Assembly: GCA_018398815.1 (NCBI GenBank)
Contig: JAFLJL010014836.1
Coordinates: 1 to 64,000 of the forward strand
Source of the DNA: Conus ventricosus
Lineage: Eukaryota; Mollusca; Gastropoda; Neogastropoda; Conidae
DNA: 64,000 bases
Direction of reading: 5' to 3'
The translations under genes were made by a program, and so were the position numbers. Positions 46,926 to 57,439 of the stretch are shown piece by piece. The stretch's first letter is position 1. Each line of letters begins with the position of its first letter. The notes under the pieces were generated by a model that had not been told where the DNA came from, did not search any database, and was given only the letters and a program-made list of their open reading frames with translations.

Positions 46926-48297
46926 TTAGAATATGATTTAACGCAAGAGTTAAAACTTGAACAGTTTATTAAATTGCTTGTATTGTTATATGCTGATGAT
47001 ACAATTTTACTGGCAAATTCTAAATCAGCTTTGCAAAAAGAACTTAATGCCTTACATATATATTGCATGCAATGGCAATTAGAAGTAAATCCAAAGAAAA
47101 CAAAAATAGTTGTCTTTCATGGTCGAATAGTATGCGTGAAATTTTTTCTTTGGGAATGAAAAAATAGAGGTTCTTAATTCAATTAAATACTTAGGCATCG
47201 AGTTCAGCAGAACAGGTTCGTTTTACAAAGCAAAAAATGTGCTTATAATCAGACTGTCAAGGCAATGTTTTCATTATTACAAATTGCAAGAAGCAGAAAT
47301 TGCCAAATTGATGTTTGCATACAATTATTTTATTCCATAGTTGTACCTGTGTTGTTGTATGGGTTGTGAAATTTGGGTTATGAAAATGTTGATATATTAG
47401 AAAAGTTACAGTTACGTTTTTTAAAGTATTTATTTAGATTAAATAAAAGTACAATGACTTCAATGATTTATGGTGAAACCGGAATCTATCCTTTATCTGT
47501 ACTGATTAAAGTAAGAATGATAAGGTTCTGGGCTAACTTAGTTGTTCCTGATTCTAAGAAGCATTCAAACAAAGTATATAATATCTTACATGAACTATAT
47601 ACAAAAGGAATTTTCGTTTCACCATGGCTTAGTTATGTTAAAAGCATTTTATTGAAACTGGTTTTGATTGTGTTTGGGAATCTCATTCATTCACAAACAG
47701 AAATAACTTATGTAAGTGTGTTAAAAAGGAGTTGCAAAATAATTATGCTCGTGATTGGCGCAGTTCTCTTGAAACAGCAACAAGTGTTATTCTATAAAAG
47801 TATAAAGACTGTCTTTGGAAAAGAACATTATATTTCTACCTTACCAGATATTTATGTTATACCTTTTTATTCAAATTTAGATGTAGTAACCATAAATTGC
47901 AAATTGAAATTGGAAGACACCATAATGTTCCAAAGAATTGCGTATTGTCGTAACTGTGAAATGGTGAAATTTGGGAGATGAATTCCATTGCATCATGGAA
48001 TGTCCAAAATATAATGAACTTCGTGAAAAATTCATCCCTAAAAAAATATCTAAAACCAAAGTCTGTTTTCAACTTTTGTAATTTATTCAAAAAGGAAGAC
48101 GCATTTGTTTGAATATTAGTAAGTTTCTAAAAAATGGGAAGATTGTTTAATGAGAATCGTTACAGTTCACCAGAATTCAGCATTTCGCAACTATGTTCAC
48201 ACATTGTTCTGAGTGAGTTTCGTATTTCTCTTTGTTACATTTGTACCCCTCCATGCCCCACAGGGTCAAAGGATTAAATTGAATTGATTGAATTGGA
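46926..48297 (+). pseudogene. LINE E reverse transcriptase, 5'-truncated
   Basis: Starts within the palm: LEQFIKLLVLLYADDTILLA (46959-47017) with an intact YADD, then WQLEVNPKKTKIVVF. After frame changes come VEVLNSIKYLGIEFSRTG-like sequence near 47166-47215, VDILEKLQLRFLKYLFRLNK (47387 on), SMIYGETGIYPLSVLIKVRM and FYKSIKTVFGKEHYISTLP. Near 47930-48040 a Cys/His cluster can be followed between frames (CRNC, then FHCIMECPKYNELR). It ends in ATTGA/ATTGG repeats at about 48275-48297. Different from LINEs A and C; clade not assigned. Confidence 0.8.
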
Positions 48298-49205
48298 AAA
48301 TTGCTTCTCCTCCTTCTCCCCACCCTCCACTCCCCCATCTCCCCACCCTCCACTCCCCCATCTCCCGTCCACTTTTTTTTTTTTTAAAGCAAATGTTTAT
48401 GACAAAGCATCACACTCCACTGTGACACCCCCTCCCACCCCACCCCCACGGTTCTCCCTGCCCCAGCAGAGGTGGCCTGCCCATCCCATGGTACCCGCCA
48501 GTCACATCATTCCTCGTGTAGGCCTGTCGGGGAGCAACGAATTTGACCGCGACAGGCCTACCAGACTCTGAACACACCACACGACCTTCGGTGTGAATTT
48601 GCTCTCTCCATACAGGTCAAAGTTCAGGTTACAGCAAAGGCAATGTAGTGACAAAGTTTGAACAGATGACAATCACCCTGGCTCCGTGAATTTAAAAAAA
48701 AAAAATTTTAAATTGAATGTGAAAAAAGAAAATTATGCCAGAGTCCTGGGGGTCAGTAAATTAGTTAAATGACATGTGTCAGAAAAATAGCAGAATGATG
48801 CATGACTTGTGGACTTCATGCGTTTCTACGCTATTGTTTGGGAACAACGATTTTGGAGTGAAAAGTGTAGCCGACGACAGGAAAATGAAGGGTCGTGTGG
48901 ATCGTGCTTGCATAGAAAAAGAAACGTATACGATATCTGCCTCAGAGTCAGCTATGGTATGGCTCAAGGCGGGACTATGCGATGAATATCTTTTGGCAAT
49001 GGCTGATCAAAAGCCAGATGCAGCTTTGAGTGTAATAGAGAATTTAGAGCGTTTGGGCCTTCATTGTAACCGTGGACTCGGACCCAAAGCACAGGCACAG
49101 ACAGCTCAGACCATCACAGCGCCATCCTTGGAATGCTTCCAGTCCAGGACGGCTGACATCAGTGGCCCTCCTGCATTCCTCTGCTCACCACTCCCCCGTC
49201 CCCCC

Positions 49206-49250
<45 letters not shown>

Positions 49251-50381
49251 TCCGTACCTGCGTTGTTTTTGGGCGCTGCGCTGTTAGGGCCATGCCAGAG
49301 TTTGGTGTTGGTGTGTCTGGTTACGTGCTGCCCTTTCCCTTCCTCCCCCTCCCTCCACTCTCAACAACTCTCCCTGAAAAGTATACGCCTGCCGACAGCT
49401 CTCCCGTATATACATATAGCGGCAGAGTAGGCCACGGGGACTGTACCTGTATTGATCCATTGTATGTTGTTGTTGTCTTTTTTTTCAACCTGGAAAACCT
49501 CAAGTCTTCCATTTCACAACAGAATTGAATTTCAGGCTTTTTGAAGTTGGCCGCCTGAAAAAAAAAAAGAAGAAAAGAAAGAAAGAGAAGAAAAAGAAAG
49601 AAAGAAAGAAAGAAGAAGAAGACGAGAAAGAAGGAGAAGGTGAAGAAGAAGGAGACAGAGAAGAAGGAGAGGAGAAAGTAGAAGAAGGAGAAGAAGTAAA
49701 AGAACAAAAGGAGATGGAGAAGGAGAAGGAGGCAGAGAAGAAGAAGAAGAAGAAGGAGGAGGAGGAGGAAGTGGAAAAAAAAGGAAGGCCTTTATTGACT
49801 AACTATAAGATCCTCATGGACATGAAAATGGGAAAACCCAGCGCCTCGAATCCTTTAACAGAGGCTGGGGTTGATTCAGAAGATGCAGCTGCTCATCCCA
49901 TGCTTCTTCAGTTCCGCTAATGGCAAGTGCAAAGAGCGATTCGGATGTATCATTTCCGGATGACCGGTAGGCGAAAGCAGGTCGGTAATTCCGCATTCCG
50001 GCCCTCACGAAGAATGGATGAATCGTCCTATGTCGCCAAGAACAGATCCTTTTGTTGCGAGAATGTGTCATCCGTAATGACGCTGACTTTCCCGTTAGAC
50101 TTGTCTACTAAGGGCTCATTTGCGTTGATAATTCTATTTTGTTTTATATTGTAAGCATAAAAATAATCACACTAACACCAGGAGTCATCAGCTTACTTTA
50201 AAAGGGGCCAGTGTGGCTTTTTTCTCTCCTGGATGCTAGAATGTCCTTGTTGATGGATGCACCGAATAAACCCATAAAGTAGAACAAAACAAGCTGGTGT
50301 GTATAATATAAATATAATTAATTCAAACTACACGCTTACAGAAACAGGCTGCTCAGCCTTGTCAACAGTTCTATGTGCAGA
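48298..50381. other. No convincing gene; microsatellites and a hairpin
   Basis: Contains a duplicated CCCACCCTCCACTCCCCCAT block (48319-48360), a C run and (TC)n at 49200-49250, and a 250-base purine block at 49560-49790. A 218-codon frame (48774-49430) has an unremarkable first half and runs into the microsatellites; I see no family resemblance and no splice-like structure. The 131-codon Glu/Lys frame at 49525-49920 is the purine block read through. Confidence 0.45.
48518..48561. repeat. Perfect 12-bp inverted repeat with 20-base loop
   Basis: GTAGGCCTGTCG (48518-48529) and CGACAGGCCTAC (48550-48561) are exact reverse complements. Isolated, role unknown. Confidence 0.75.
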
Positions 50382-50818
50382 GGAAAAAGAAACACCCGAA
50401 GGTGCTGGGAGGACCCAGAGAAGCGCTGTCTTCACCTGCCTTTAGAGCAGTCCTGTACCACCCTTGGAGGCCTGCGCTGTGTTGACGATGGGTACAGGCA
50501 CGCGCAGGACACTCCATTAAGATATCAAGGGACATAACTGCTCCTGAACAGAGGGAAATTAGACTACAGGATTCAGCTCATAACGGCCTTAAAGTAGCAT
50601 CCCCATGGTGTACCAGCCCATATTTCATGACTGCAGAGCCCACCGGCGAAAAACACCACCCTCCAGCTGCCGAGCACACCCCACAGACCCAACCACCCCT
50701 GCCCACGGACAGATGAAGACAGTGCCACTCCAGACACAGCCATACGGTCTTATGTGCCCTCAAGAGAGAATCCAAAGTTGTAGGTCTTTCCCACTGTCAA
50801 CAGGACTTTCCCTGTGAC
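50382..50818 (+). repeat. Dispersed 430-bp repeat, copy 3
   Basis: Cleanest copy of the family seen at 24921 and 25423, from AAAAAGAAACACCCGAAGG to GGACTTTCCCTGTGAC, same orientation. Its ends define the repeat, because the flanking sequences differ from those of copies 1 and 2. Confidence 0.8.
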
Positions 50819-51399
50819 TCGGCCTTATGGGGTACATGTCACTACGAGGCTGGTTACTAACAACACTGCATTCCTCCCCAAATTAAAATTTAAAGCATCA
50901 TTCACCCACAATACATCATAAACACTAGACTATTATTTTTGCGAAACTATCTGATATCAACATGACCTACGTATTAAAATCATTAATATCATACCGAGAA
51001 GAGCTCACTCGAAATCATCTTAACTTTTCCTTTCTCATATTTCCATTGAAACAAACATAAAAACTACTCCTTCTGCACAATCCAGTTCTGACACTTTCAA
51101 AGTCACTTTTCTGGAAGTTCATTTTCGTTATTGCAATATTTCCATTAATCACCTAAACTTCAAATTTTTAACAAAAAATCATTTTGTATTCACACGTTTT
51201 AAAATTCTTTGCCTTTTTTTTTTTTTTTTTTTACATATCAAATACATTTCATCTACTAAAACAAACACTTATTCCTTTCCTTTCTTTGTGAAAAAGAAGT
51301 ACTCAAATAAAACTGGTATAGCAAACATGTGTTTGTTTGGCATGACTAGTGTGAATGAGTGAATGTTCGTTTTGGTGTAGTTTGGCATGTCCGTTTTTT
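50819..51399. other. AT-rich sequence downstream of the Gypsy element
   Basis: Would be the place for the 3' LTR of the minus-strand Gypsy element, but I can find no matching copy near 58.3 kb and no TG...CA ends. T run at 51213-51231. Nothing else seen. Confidence 0.35.
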
Positions 51400-51647
51400 T
51401 AGGTCATGTCATGGTCTTTCAGTCAGGTGGAGAGACGGCGTGATCGCTCTGGTCGTTGTGCTGGGGGGGGGGGTGAATGGTACATGATCAGAGGGGTCGA
51501 GGCTTTGGAACACACGGGAAATTTGGGGGAAAGGGGGGCTGGGAACAGTCGAGGCGTGAGTTGTTTCGTGAGGGGTAGGGATGGGGGTACCAGAGAAGGT
51601 TGGCATTCACTTCTTCATCCGTATCTTCCATGACATCAAAGGACACG
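51400..51647 (-). pseudogene. Integrase C-terminal tail of the Gypsy element
   Basis: A proline/arginine/threonine-rich tail (TTTRAITPSLHLTERP in one frame, 51470-51420) after the last repeat unit resembles the basic tails that end Mag-type pol. Weak on its own; supported by position. Confidence 0.4.
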
Positions 51648-51998
51648 TCATTGATTTTTTCCCGAAGAATGAAGAGTTTCTCACAATAGTGATACCATTC
51701 CCTCGTTGCATCAAAGGCACATCATTGATCTTCCTGAAGAATGAAGAGTTTCTCACAATAGTGATACCATTCCCTCGTTGCATCAAAGGGCACATCATTG
51801 ATCTTCCTGAAGAATGAAGAGTTTCTCACAATAGTGATACCATTCCTCGTTGCATCAAAGGGCACATCATTGATCTTCCTGAAAAATGAAGAGGTTCTCA
51901 CAATAGTGATACCATTCCCTCGTTGCATCAAAGGGCACATCATTGATCTTCCTGAAAATGAAGAGGTTCTCACAATAGTGATACCATTCCCTCGTTGC
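51648..51998 (-). repeat. 73-bp minisatellite in the integrase C-terminal region
   Basis: Five units starting at 51648, 51722, 51795, 51867 and 51940, with the last partial. On the minus strand a unit reads GNGITIVRNSSFFRKINDVP and then slips phase, because 73 is not a multiple of three. The peptide matches the end of a Gypsy integrase (a strand, then TRN-SSFFKKI-like sequence), so the array was seeded by coding sequence. Confidence 0.88.
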
Positions 51999-52356
51999 AC
52001 AGTTACAATTCTGCATTTCTTGTTTCTCGCAATGAGAGGCTTGGGAGAGAAGGGGGGGGGGGGTGGGGGTTCTTTCTTCTGTTTGACCAGAACGTCATCA
52101 CCCGGTAGTAGATCACTGGGTTTTTGTTGGCGTCTCTGATTCGCATATGATGTCACATTTTGTTTGCTCATTGCATGATTTTGGTTGAGTTGGCAGAAAA
52201 AAGGAAAAGGGGATGATTTGACAGCTTGAGAGGGGAGGGGAGGGGGGGGTAAGCCGATGTTCATTTCATATTTTGTCAGGGCTCCAAAAAGGGGACACGC
52301 TGGTAGAGGAATGTGGAGTACCTGTGTACTGACGTAGGAAAGTAGGAAGTACAAAT
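51999..52356 (-). pseudogene. Integrase C-terminal domain of the Gypsy element
   Basis: Minus strand from the high coordinate: SYVSTQVLHIPLPACPLFGA (52345 down), the end of the integrase catalytic core, then SYANQRRQQKPSDLLPGDDVLVKQKK near 52155-52080 (shown in two parts: QRRQQKPSDLLPGD, DVLVKQKK) and PKPLIARNKKCRIVTVQRG near 52045-51990, the barrel that binds DNA. A G run near 52052-52065 gives a poly-proline insertion that may be an error. Confidence 0.78.
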
Positions 52357-52638
52357 CTTCCACCTCTGTTTGGCTGCTGAAGACGCTCTGATGTGTCTTC
52401 CACTTCTGTTTGGCTGCTGAAGACGCTCTGATGTGTCTTCCACTTCTGTTTGGCTGCTGAAGACGCTCTGATGTGTCTTCCACTTCTGTTTGGCTGCTGA
52501 AGACGCTCTGATGTGTCTTCCACTTCTGTTTGGCTGCTGAAAGACGCTCTGATGTGTCTTCCACTTCTGTTTGGCTGCTGAAGACGCTCTGATGTGTCTT
52601 CCACTTCTGTTTGGCTGCTGAAAACGCTCTGATGTGCT
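52357..52638 (-). repeat. 40-bp minisatellite after the integrase core, 7 units
   Basis: Units start at 52357, 52397, 52437, 52477, 52517, 52558 and 52598. The unit contains CACTTCTGTTTGGCTGCTGA and GACGCTCTGATGTGT. Six of seven are nearly identical. The outermost copy on the 5' (high-coordinate) side reads KHIRAFSAAKQKWKT, proper integrase sequence, and the phase then shifts each unit, giving FSAAKQKWKTHQS, SSQTEVEDTSERL and a third reading in turn. Confidence 0.92.
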
Positions 52639-53030
52639 TGTTCAGAATTCTCATGAAACGTTCCACTTCACTATTTGCTCTTGCCAAATCTCCTCCACTG
52701 AATGGTGGGCCATTGCCGGCTCTGACTTCCTGGGAATTCTTGTCTGGAGAAAATCATGTCATTTGAGGGGAATTGTGTGAGATGAGAACAGGCAATACTT
52801 CAACCTCAGGGTTGTGGCTATATCAATGAAGACCATGTATGGTCAGCAGAGGAGAAAGCATCAGCAAAATCAATGCAACATCGTGCCTGGTTCTGGAGGA
52901 AGGAGGGTAGGAATGACCCGTTCCCGATAAGAAGCTTGGCACGGAATGCAAGAACTGTCAGTGTCCTCAACAAGATGGTCCAACGCCAGGGAACCAAACT
53001 TTTTCACGAATGATTTGCTTTGTCTTTACT
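52639..53030 (-). pseudogene. Integrase catalytic core of the Gypsy element
   Basis: Following the 47-bp array, the minus strand resumes at KTKQIIREKVWFPGV and DSSCIPCQASYRE (CxxC at 52939-52950), the second half of the zinc-binding domain. FADAF near 52870 is probably the first catalytic Asp, NGPPFSG near 52700 the second region, and ARANSEVERFMRILNKHIRA (52687-52628) includes the catalytic Glu context. Frames slip three times. Confidence 0.8.
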
Positions 53031-54815
53031 ACACCCTGGTGTCCCTGATGGGCTGTATCGATGACTTTGTCTTAACTACACCCTGGTGTCCCTGATGGCT
53101 ATATCGATGACTTTGTCTTTACTATATCCTGGTGTCTCTGGTGGGCTGTATCGATGACTTGTCTTTACAATACCCTGTGTCCCTGGTGGGCTGCATCGAT
53201 GACTTTGTCTTTACTACACCCTGGTGTCCCTGATGGGCTGTATGGATGACTTTGTCTTTACTATATCCTGGTGGGCTGTATCGATGACTTTTTCTTTACA
53301 ATACCCTGGTGTCCCTGGTGGGCTGTATCGATGACTTTGTCTTTACAACACCCTGGTGTCCCTGATGGGCTGTATCGATGACTTTGTCTTTACACACCCT
53401 GGTGTCCCTGATGGGCTATATCGATGACTTTGTCTTTACTACACCCTGGTGTCCCTGATGGTTATATCGATGACTTTGTCTTTACTATATTCTGGTGTCT
53501 CTGGTGGGCTGTATCGATGACTTTGTCTTTACAATACTCTGGTGTCCCTGGTGGGCTAAATCGATGACTTTGTCTTTACAATACTCTGGTGTCCCTGGTG
53601 GGCTACATCGATGACTTTGTCTTTACAATACCCTGGTGTCCCGGTGGGCTGTGTCGATGACTTTGTCTTTACAATACCCTGGTGTCCCTGGTGGCTGCAT
53701 CGATGACTTTGTCTTTACAATACCCTGGTGTCCCTGGGGGCTGTATCGATGACGTTGTCTTTACAATACTCTGGTGTCCCTGGTGGGCTATATCGATGAC
53801 TTTGTCTTTACAATACCCTGGTGTCCCTGGTGGGCTAAATCGATGACTTTTTGTCTTTACAATACCCTGGTGTCCCTGGTGGGCTGTATCGATGACTTTG
53901 TCTTTACAATACCCTGGTGTCCCTGGTGGGCTGCATCGATGACTTTGTCTTTACAATACCCTGGTGTCCCTGGTGGGCTGCATCGATGACTTTGTCTTTA
54001 GAATACCCTGGTGGCTGTATCGATGACTTTGTCTTTACAATACCCTGATGTCCCTGGTGGGCTGCATCGATGACTTTGTCTTTACAATACCCTGGTGTCC
54101 CTGGTGGCTGCATCGATGACTTTGTCTTTACAATACCCTGGTGTCCCTGGTGGGCTATATTGATGACTTTGTCTTTACAACACCCGGGTGTTCTTGGTGG
54201 CTGCATCGATGACTTTGTCTTTAGAATACCCTGGTGTCCCTGGTGGCTCCATCGATGATTTTGTCTTTAGAATAGCCTTGTGTCCCTGGTGGGCTATATC
54301 GATGACTTTGTCTTTACAATACCCTGGTGTCCCTGTGGGCTAAAATCGATTACTTTGTCTTTACTACACACTGGTGTCCCTGATGGGCTAAATCGATGAC
54401 TTTGTCTTTACAATACCCTGGTGGGCTAAATCGATGACTTGTCTTTACAATACCCTGGTGTCTCTGGTGGCTAAATCGATGACTTTGTCTTTACAATACC
54501 CTGTGTCCCTGTGGGCTATATCGATACTTTGTCTTTACAATACCCTGGTGTCCTGGTGGGCTATATCGATGACTTTGTCTTTACAATACCCTGGTGTCCC
54601 TGTGGGCTGTATCGATCGATGACTTTGTCTTTACAATACCCTGGTGTCCCTGGTGGGCTGTATCGATGACTTTGTCTTTACAATACCCTGGTGTCCCTGG
54701 TGGGCTGTATCGATGACTTTGTCTTTACAATACCCTGGTGTCCCTGGTGGCTATATCGATGACTTTGTCTTTACAATACCCTGGTGTCCCTGGTGGGCTG
54801 TATCGACGACTTTGC
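53031..54815 (-). repeat. 47-bp minisatellite in the integrase zinc-binding region, about 38 units
   Basis: 1.8 kb of units beginning GATGACTTTGTCTTTACAAT and ending GGTGGGCTGTATC. On the minus strand a unit reads DTAHQGHQGIVKTKSSI, which is the HxxxH half of a Gypsy integrase zinc site. The true integrase sequence adjoins both ends. Variants (CTACACC or CTATATC for CAATACC; TGATGGG for TGGTGGG) cluster at 53030-53480, so part of the array seems to have spread as multi-unit blocks. Short units of about 28 bases at 53257 and 54003 lack GTGTCCCTGGT-type sequence. Confidence 0.93.
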
Positions 54816-54898
54816 GCTGGAGGCTGTCAGGGATGACTAGATGATTCCTCTGAGAGCGAGTCCGGTGTGTATGGACAATTCCGCCTTGAATCGAACAA
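54816..54898 (-). pseudogene. Linker before the integrase zinc domain
   Basis: HTHRTRSQRNHLVIPDSLQRKV reads on the minus strand between the 39-bp and 47-bp arrays (quoted part: NHLVIPDSLQRKVVDTAHQG). LVIP-SLQ-xV is the usual lead-in to a Gypsy integrase zinc-binding domain, so this is single-copy parental sequence. Confidence 0.75.
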
Positions 54899-55368
54899 AG
54901 TCTGCAGTGTCCTTTGTCGACTTGCCTGTCTGTGTGGAAGTCTGCAGTGTCTTTGTCGACTTGCCTGTCTGTGTGGAAGTCTGCAGTGTCTTTGTCGACT
55001 TGCCTGTCTGTGTGGAAGTCTGCAGTGTCTTTGTCGACTTGCCTGTCTGTGTGGAAGTCAGCAGTGTCTTTGTCGACTTGCCTGTCTGTGTGGAAGTCTG
55101 CAGTGTCTTTGTCGACTTGCCTGTCTGTGTGGAAGTCTGCAGTGTCTTTGTCGACTTGCCTGTCTGTGTGGAAGTCTGCAGTGTCTTTGTCGACTTGCCT
55201 GTCTGTGTGGAAGTCTGCAGTGTCTTTGTCGACTTGCCTGTCTGTGTGGAAGTCTGCAGTGTCTTTGTCGACTTGCCTGTCTGTGTGGAAGTCTGCAGTG
55301 TCTTTGTCGACTTGCCTGTCTGTGTGGAAGTCTGCAGTGTCTTGTCGACTTGCCTGTCTGTGTGAAGA
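54899..55368 (-). repeat. 39-bp minisatellite, 12 units, in frame
   Basis: Units start at 54899, 54939 and then every 39 bases to 55329. 39 is 13 codons, and the minus strand encodes repeated DTADFHTDRQVDK through the array without a stop. Nine or more units look identical; one has GTCAGC for GTCTGC (55056), and the end units carry single indels (CCTTTG at 54910, CTTGTCG at 55340). It lies in the linker between RNase H and integrase. Confidence 0.95.
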
Positions 55369-56094
55369 CATCAGCTTCTGGAGTCTCAGATCTGTCTGAG
55401 TGGCAGCTTTCACTTCTTCTATTATCATAGACTTGGGAATGTCATTGCGTGCGACATGATTAGTGCACGCTTCACCTTCATTCTCGCTGGAGGGGTGGGG
55501 GTGGGGGGGGATGGGGTGGGGGGAGTAGTTTGTGAATGGCAACTGATGTAGTCAGCAGGGTTTAGGTCATCCTTTCCTGGCAATATCTCATATCTCAAGC
55601 TAAACTGATCAGGTGTGAGCCGTAGCCGCCATCTTTCAATTCTTGCCATAGCTGGTTAGCGGCTGAGGATCAGACCTATCAGGGGTTTGTGGTCTGTAAT
55701 AATGTTGACATTGGCGCCATGCATGGAAATGTTCTGCGCCAGACACGACTGCCAACATCTCTTTTTCCGTCTGGGACTACTGTTGTTCCATTGGGTTAAT
55801 GTACAGCTTGTGTAGCAGACACTTTCCCTTGCTGCATTAGGATAGCCCCAAGACCAGCTGGGCTTGCATCTACCATGATTTCAGTCTCTGCATTGGGTTT
55901 GAAGTATGCCATTACCTAGCTCCTGCGAGTACTTGTTTCAGCTTGCTGAAAGCTTGCTCTTCAGTTTCTGACCACTTCCAAGCATATCCTTCTTTGTCAG
56001 GTTTCAAAGGGGTCCGGTTATGTGGCGTATTCGGGTATGAAGCGTGATACGTATTGTGTCATACTGACGAATGGTCTGAGTTCAACCGATGTTT
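55369..56094 (-). pseudogene. RNase H and RT connection of the Gypsy element
   Basis: From 56094 downward: SMTQYVSRFIPEYAT, the RT connection, then WKWSETEEQAFSKLKQVLAG near 55965 and AYFKPNAETEIMVDASPAGL (55920 on) with LGAILMQQGK, the RNase H start. Ends with ARIERWRLRLTPDQFSLRYE and GKDDLNPADYISCHS (55649-55530), then IEEVKAATQTDLRLQKLM leading into the 39-bp array. Two or more frameshifts. Confidence 0.83.
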
Positions 56095-56345
56095 ATGGGT
56101 GCAGGAATCTGCATATTGACGATTTTCTATTTTTACTTCCCCAGATATTTTACTATTACCTGGGCCTGAATTTGGCCATTGCTTTTAACTTCTTGAATAT
56201 CGAGTGCGACCCCTTGTTGCCAAATTTGCTCCAGGGCCAACAGTCTGAGTCGCACTGTTTTATGTTATTTTATTTTACTTTTTAACATGCGCGCTGTGAC
56301 CTACTCGTTTTTGAGTGAACCAGTATTTTAGGAAGAAGAAGAAGA
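56095..56345. other. About 250 bp of foreign sequence inside the reverse transcriptase
   Basis: RT similarity stops near SPDPEYRHS at 56345 and resumes at VELRPF near 56095. The intervening sequence has no RT resemblance, is AT-rich in the middle and ends in a GAAGAAGAAGAA run at 56331-56345. A short insertion such as a SINE or MITE is likely. I could not define target duplications. Confidence 0.5.
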
Positions 56346-57183
56346 ATGTCTGTATTCTGGGTCAGGAGACATCCCTTTTGCACTGAAAACATGTTTGTAG
56401 AAGACAAGTTCGTCTCTGAAGGTTTACATTTGTCACCATTCAGCTTTGCATCGCAGTCCTGGAGTTTTTGTAGTGTTGCTCTCAGACTTGCATCATGTTC
56501 AGCCTGTGCCTTTCCATTACAGTGATATCGTCTGACAACTTCTTGACACCTGAGACTTTTGGGAGCAGACTGGAGATAGCATTTTGAATGATTTTGGACG
56601 CGGCGTTTACTCCGAACAGAAACGTTCGTAACAGTGTAGTCCAACAATGAGTGGAGAAGGTGGTGATGTACCTGCTGTCCTCTTCTAGCTCTAGCTGGTA
56701 GGAGGCATTTTTCAAATCAAGTTTTGAAAAGACTGTTGATCCATTCAAATCAGCTAGCAGGTCGTCAAGTGTCGAAAAGGGCGTTTTTCACGTTTGATCG
56801 CCTTGTTCGCCTCATGCATGCCTGTGCACACTGAATGATCACATTTCAGAACAAACGACTGGACTGATCCATGGGTGGTCCTATCAACTCATTCTATGAC
56901 GTCAAAGTCTTCGAGTCTCTGAAGTTCCTTCTCTCTGTCTTTGCGGACATGGAAATGGTATGCGCCTATGTTGTTGTGTTATGGGTTGTACAGAATCATC
57001 AATGTATAACTTTACTTTGACGCCCTCTATTTTCCCCATGCTGTCTTCAAAGAGTTTAGGAAACTCTTTGACTGGATCAACTGAAGAATTCACCGAGAAA
57101 ACAAACTGTACCATATCCAGCGCCTGAGCAGTCTCTACACCTAGTAAACTATTTGTCTTGCAAGAAGTACTCTTATCATTCAC
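56346..57183 (-). pseudogene. Reverse transcriptase of the Gypsy element
   Basis: High to low: a region between protease and RT (57183-56902) with LLGVETAQALDMVQF, KEFPKLFEDSMGKIEGVKVK and SVQPITQQHRRIPF, the standard Mag-type approach; then NGSTVFSKLDLKNASYQLEL and EEDSRYITTFSTH (56748-56650), FGVNAASKIIQNAI, and the catalytic KKLSDDITV (56545-56519). ATLQKLQDCDAKLNGDKC follows in another frame. Blocks are in normal order and the catalytic aspartates are present; frameshifts near 56520 and 56860 break the frame. Confidence 0.88.
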
Positions 57184-57250
57184 AACATAGAATCTATCAT
57201 TTACAGTTTTCTTGTGAATGTGATGTCAGCTGTGAAGCATCCTTGTACTT

Positions 57251-57439
57251 TTAAAGGAGTTTTTGAACCACATGTTTATATCTTGGGTGCCTGTCTCTTG
57301 AGGGAAGGTGTGTTTGCCAAGTTGTGGTATGCTGTTGCATGTAGAATGTCACTGATGCACCTGTATCAACAATAAAGTCAATGTTTGTGTCCAACATCAT
57401 CAGCTTCACTTTAGGTGCATGCGTATTGTAGTTTGACAC
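57251..57439 (-). pseudogene. Aspartic protease of the Gypsy element
   Basis: LDTNIDFIVDTGASVTF at 57397-57347 carries an intact DTGAS active site. The flanking flap and hydrophobic C-terminal block are not clear because the frame is lost beyond 57330. Confidence 0.8.

Noticed and set aside
48774..49430. 218-codon open frame as a host gene
   Set aside because: Its second half is C and TC microsatellite, the first half matches nothing I know, and no second exon or splice pattern is apparent.
49525..49920. 131-codon Glu/Lys-rich frame
   Set aside because: Read-through of a purine-rich microsatellite; typical composition artefact.
53031..55368. CRISPR-like regular repeats
   Set aside because: Units abut with no unique spacers, unit sizes are 39 and 47 bp, the units are integrase or linker coding sequence, and the genome is eukaryotic.
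54841..55430. Plus-strand frames of 161-187 codons over the 39-bp array
   Set aside because: Antisense readings of an in-frame 39-bp repeat whose minus-strand reading fits between RNase H and integrase.
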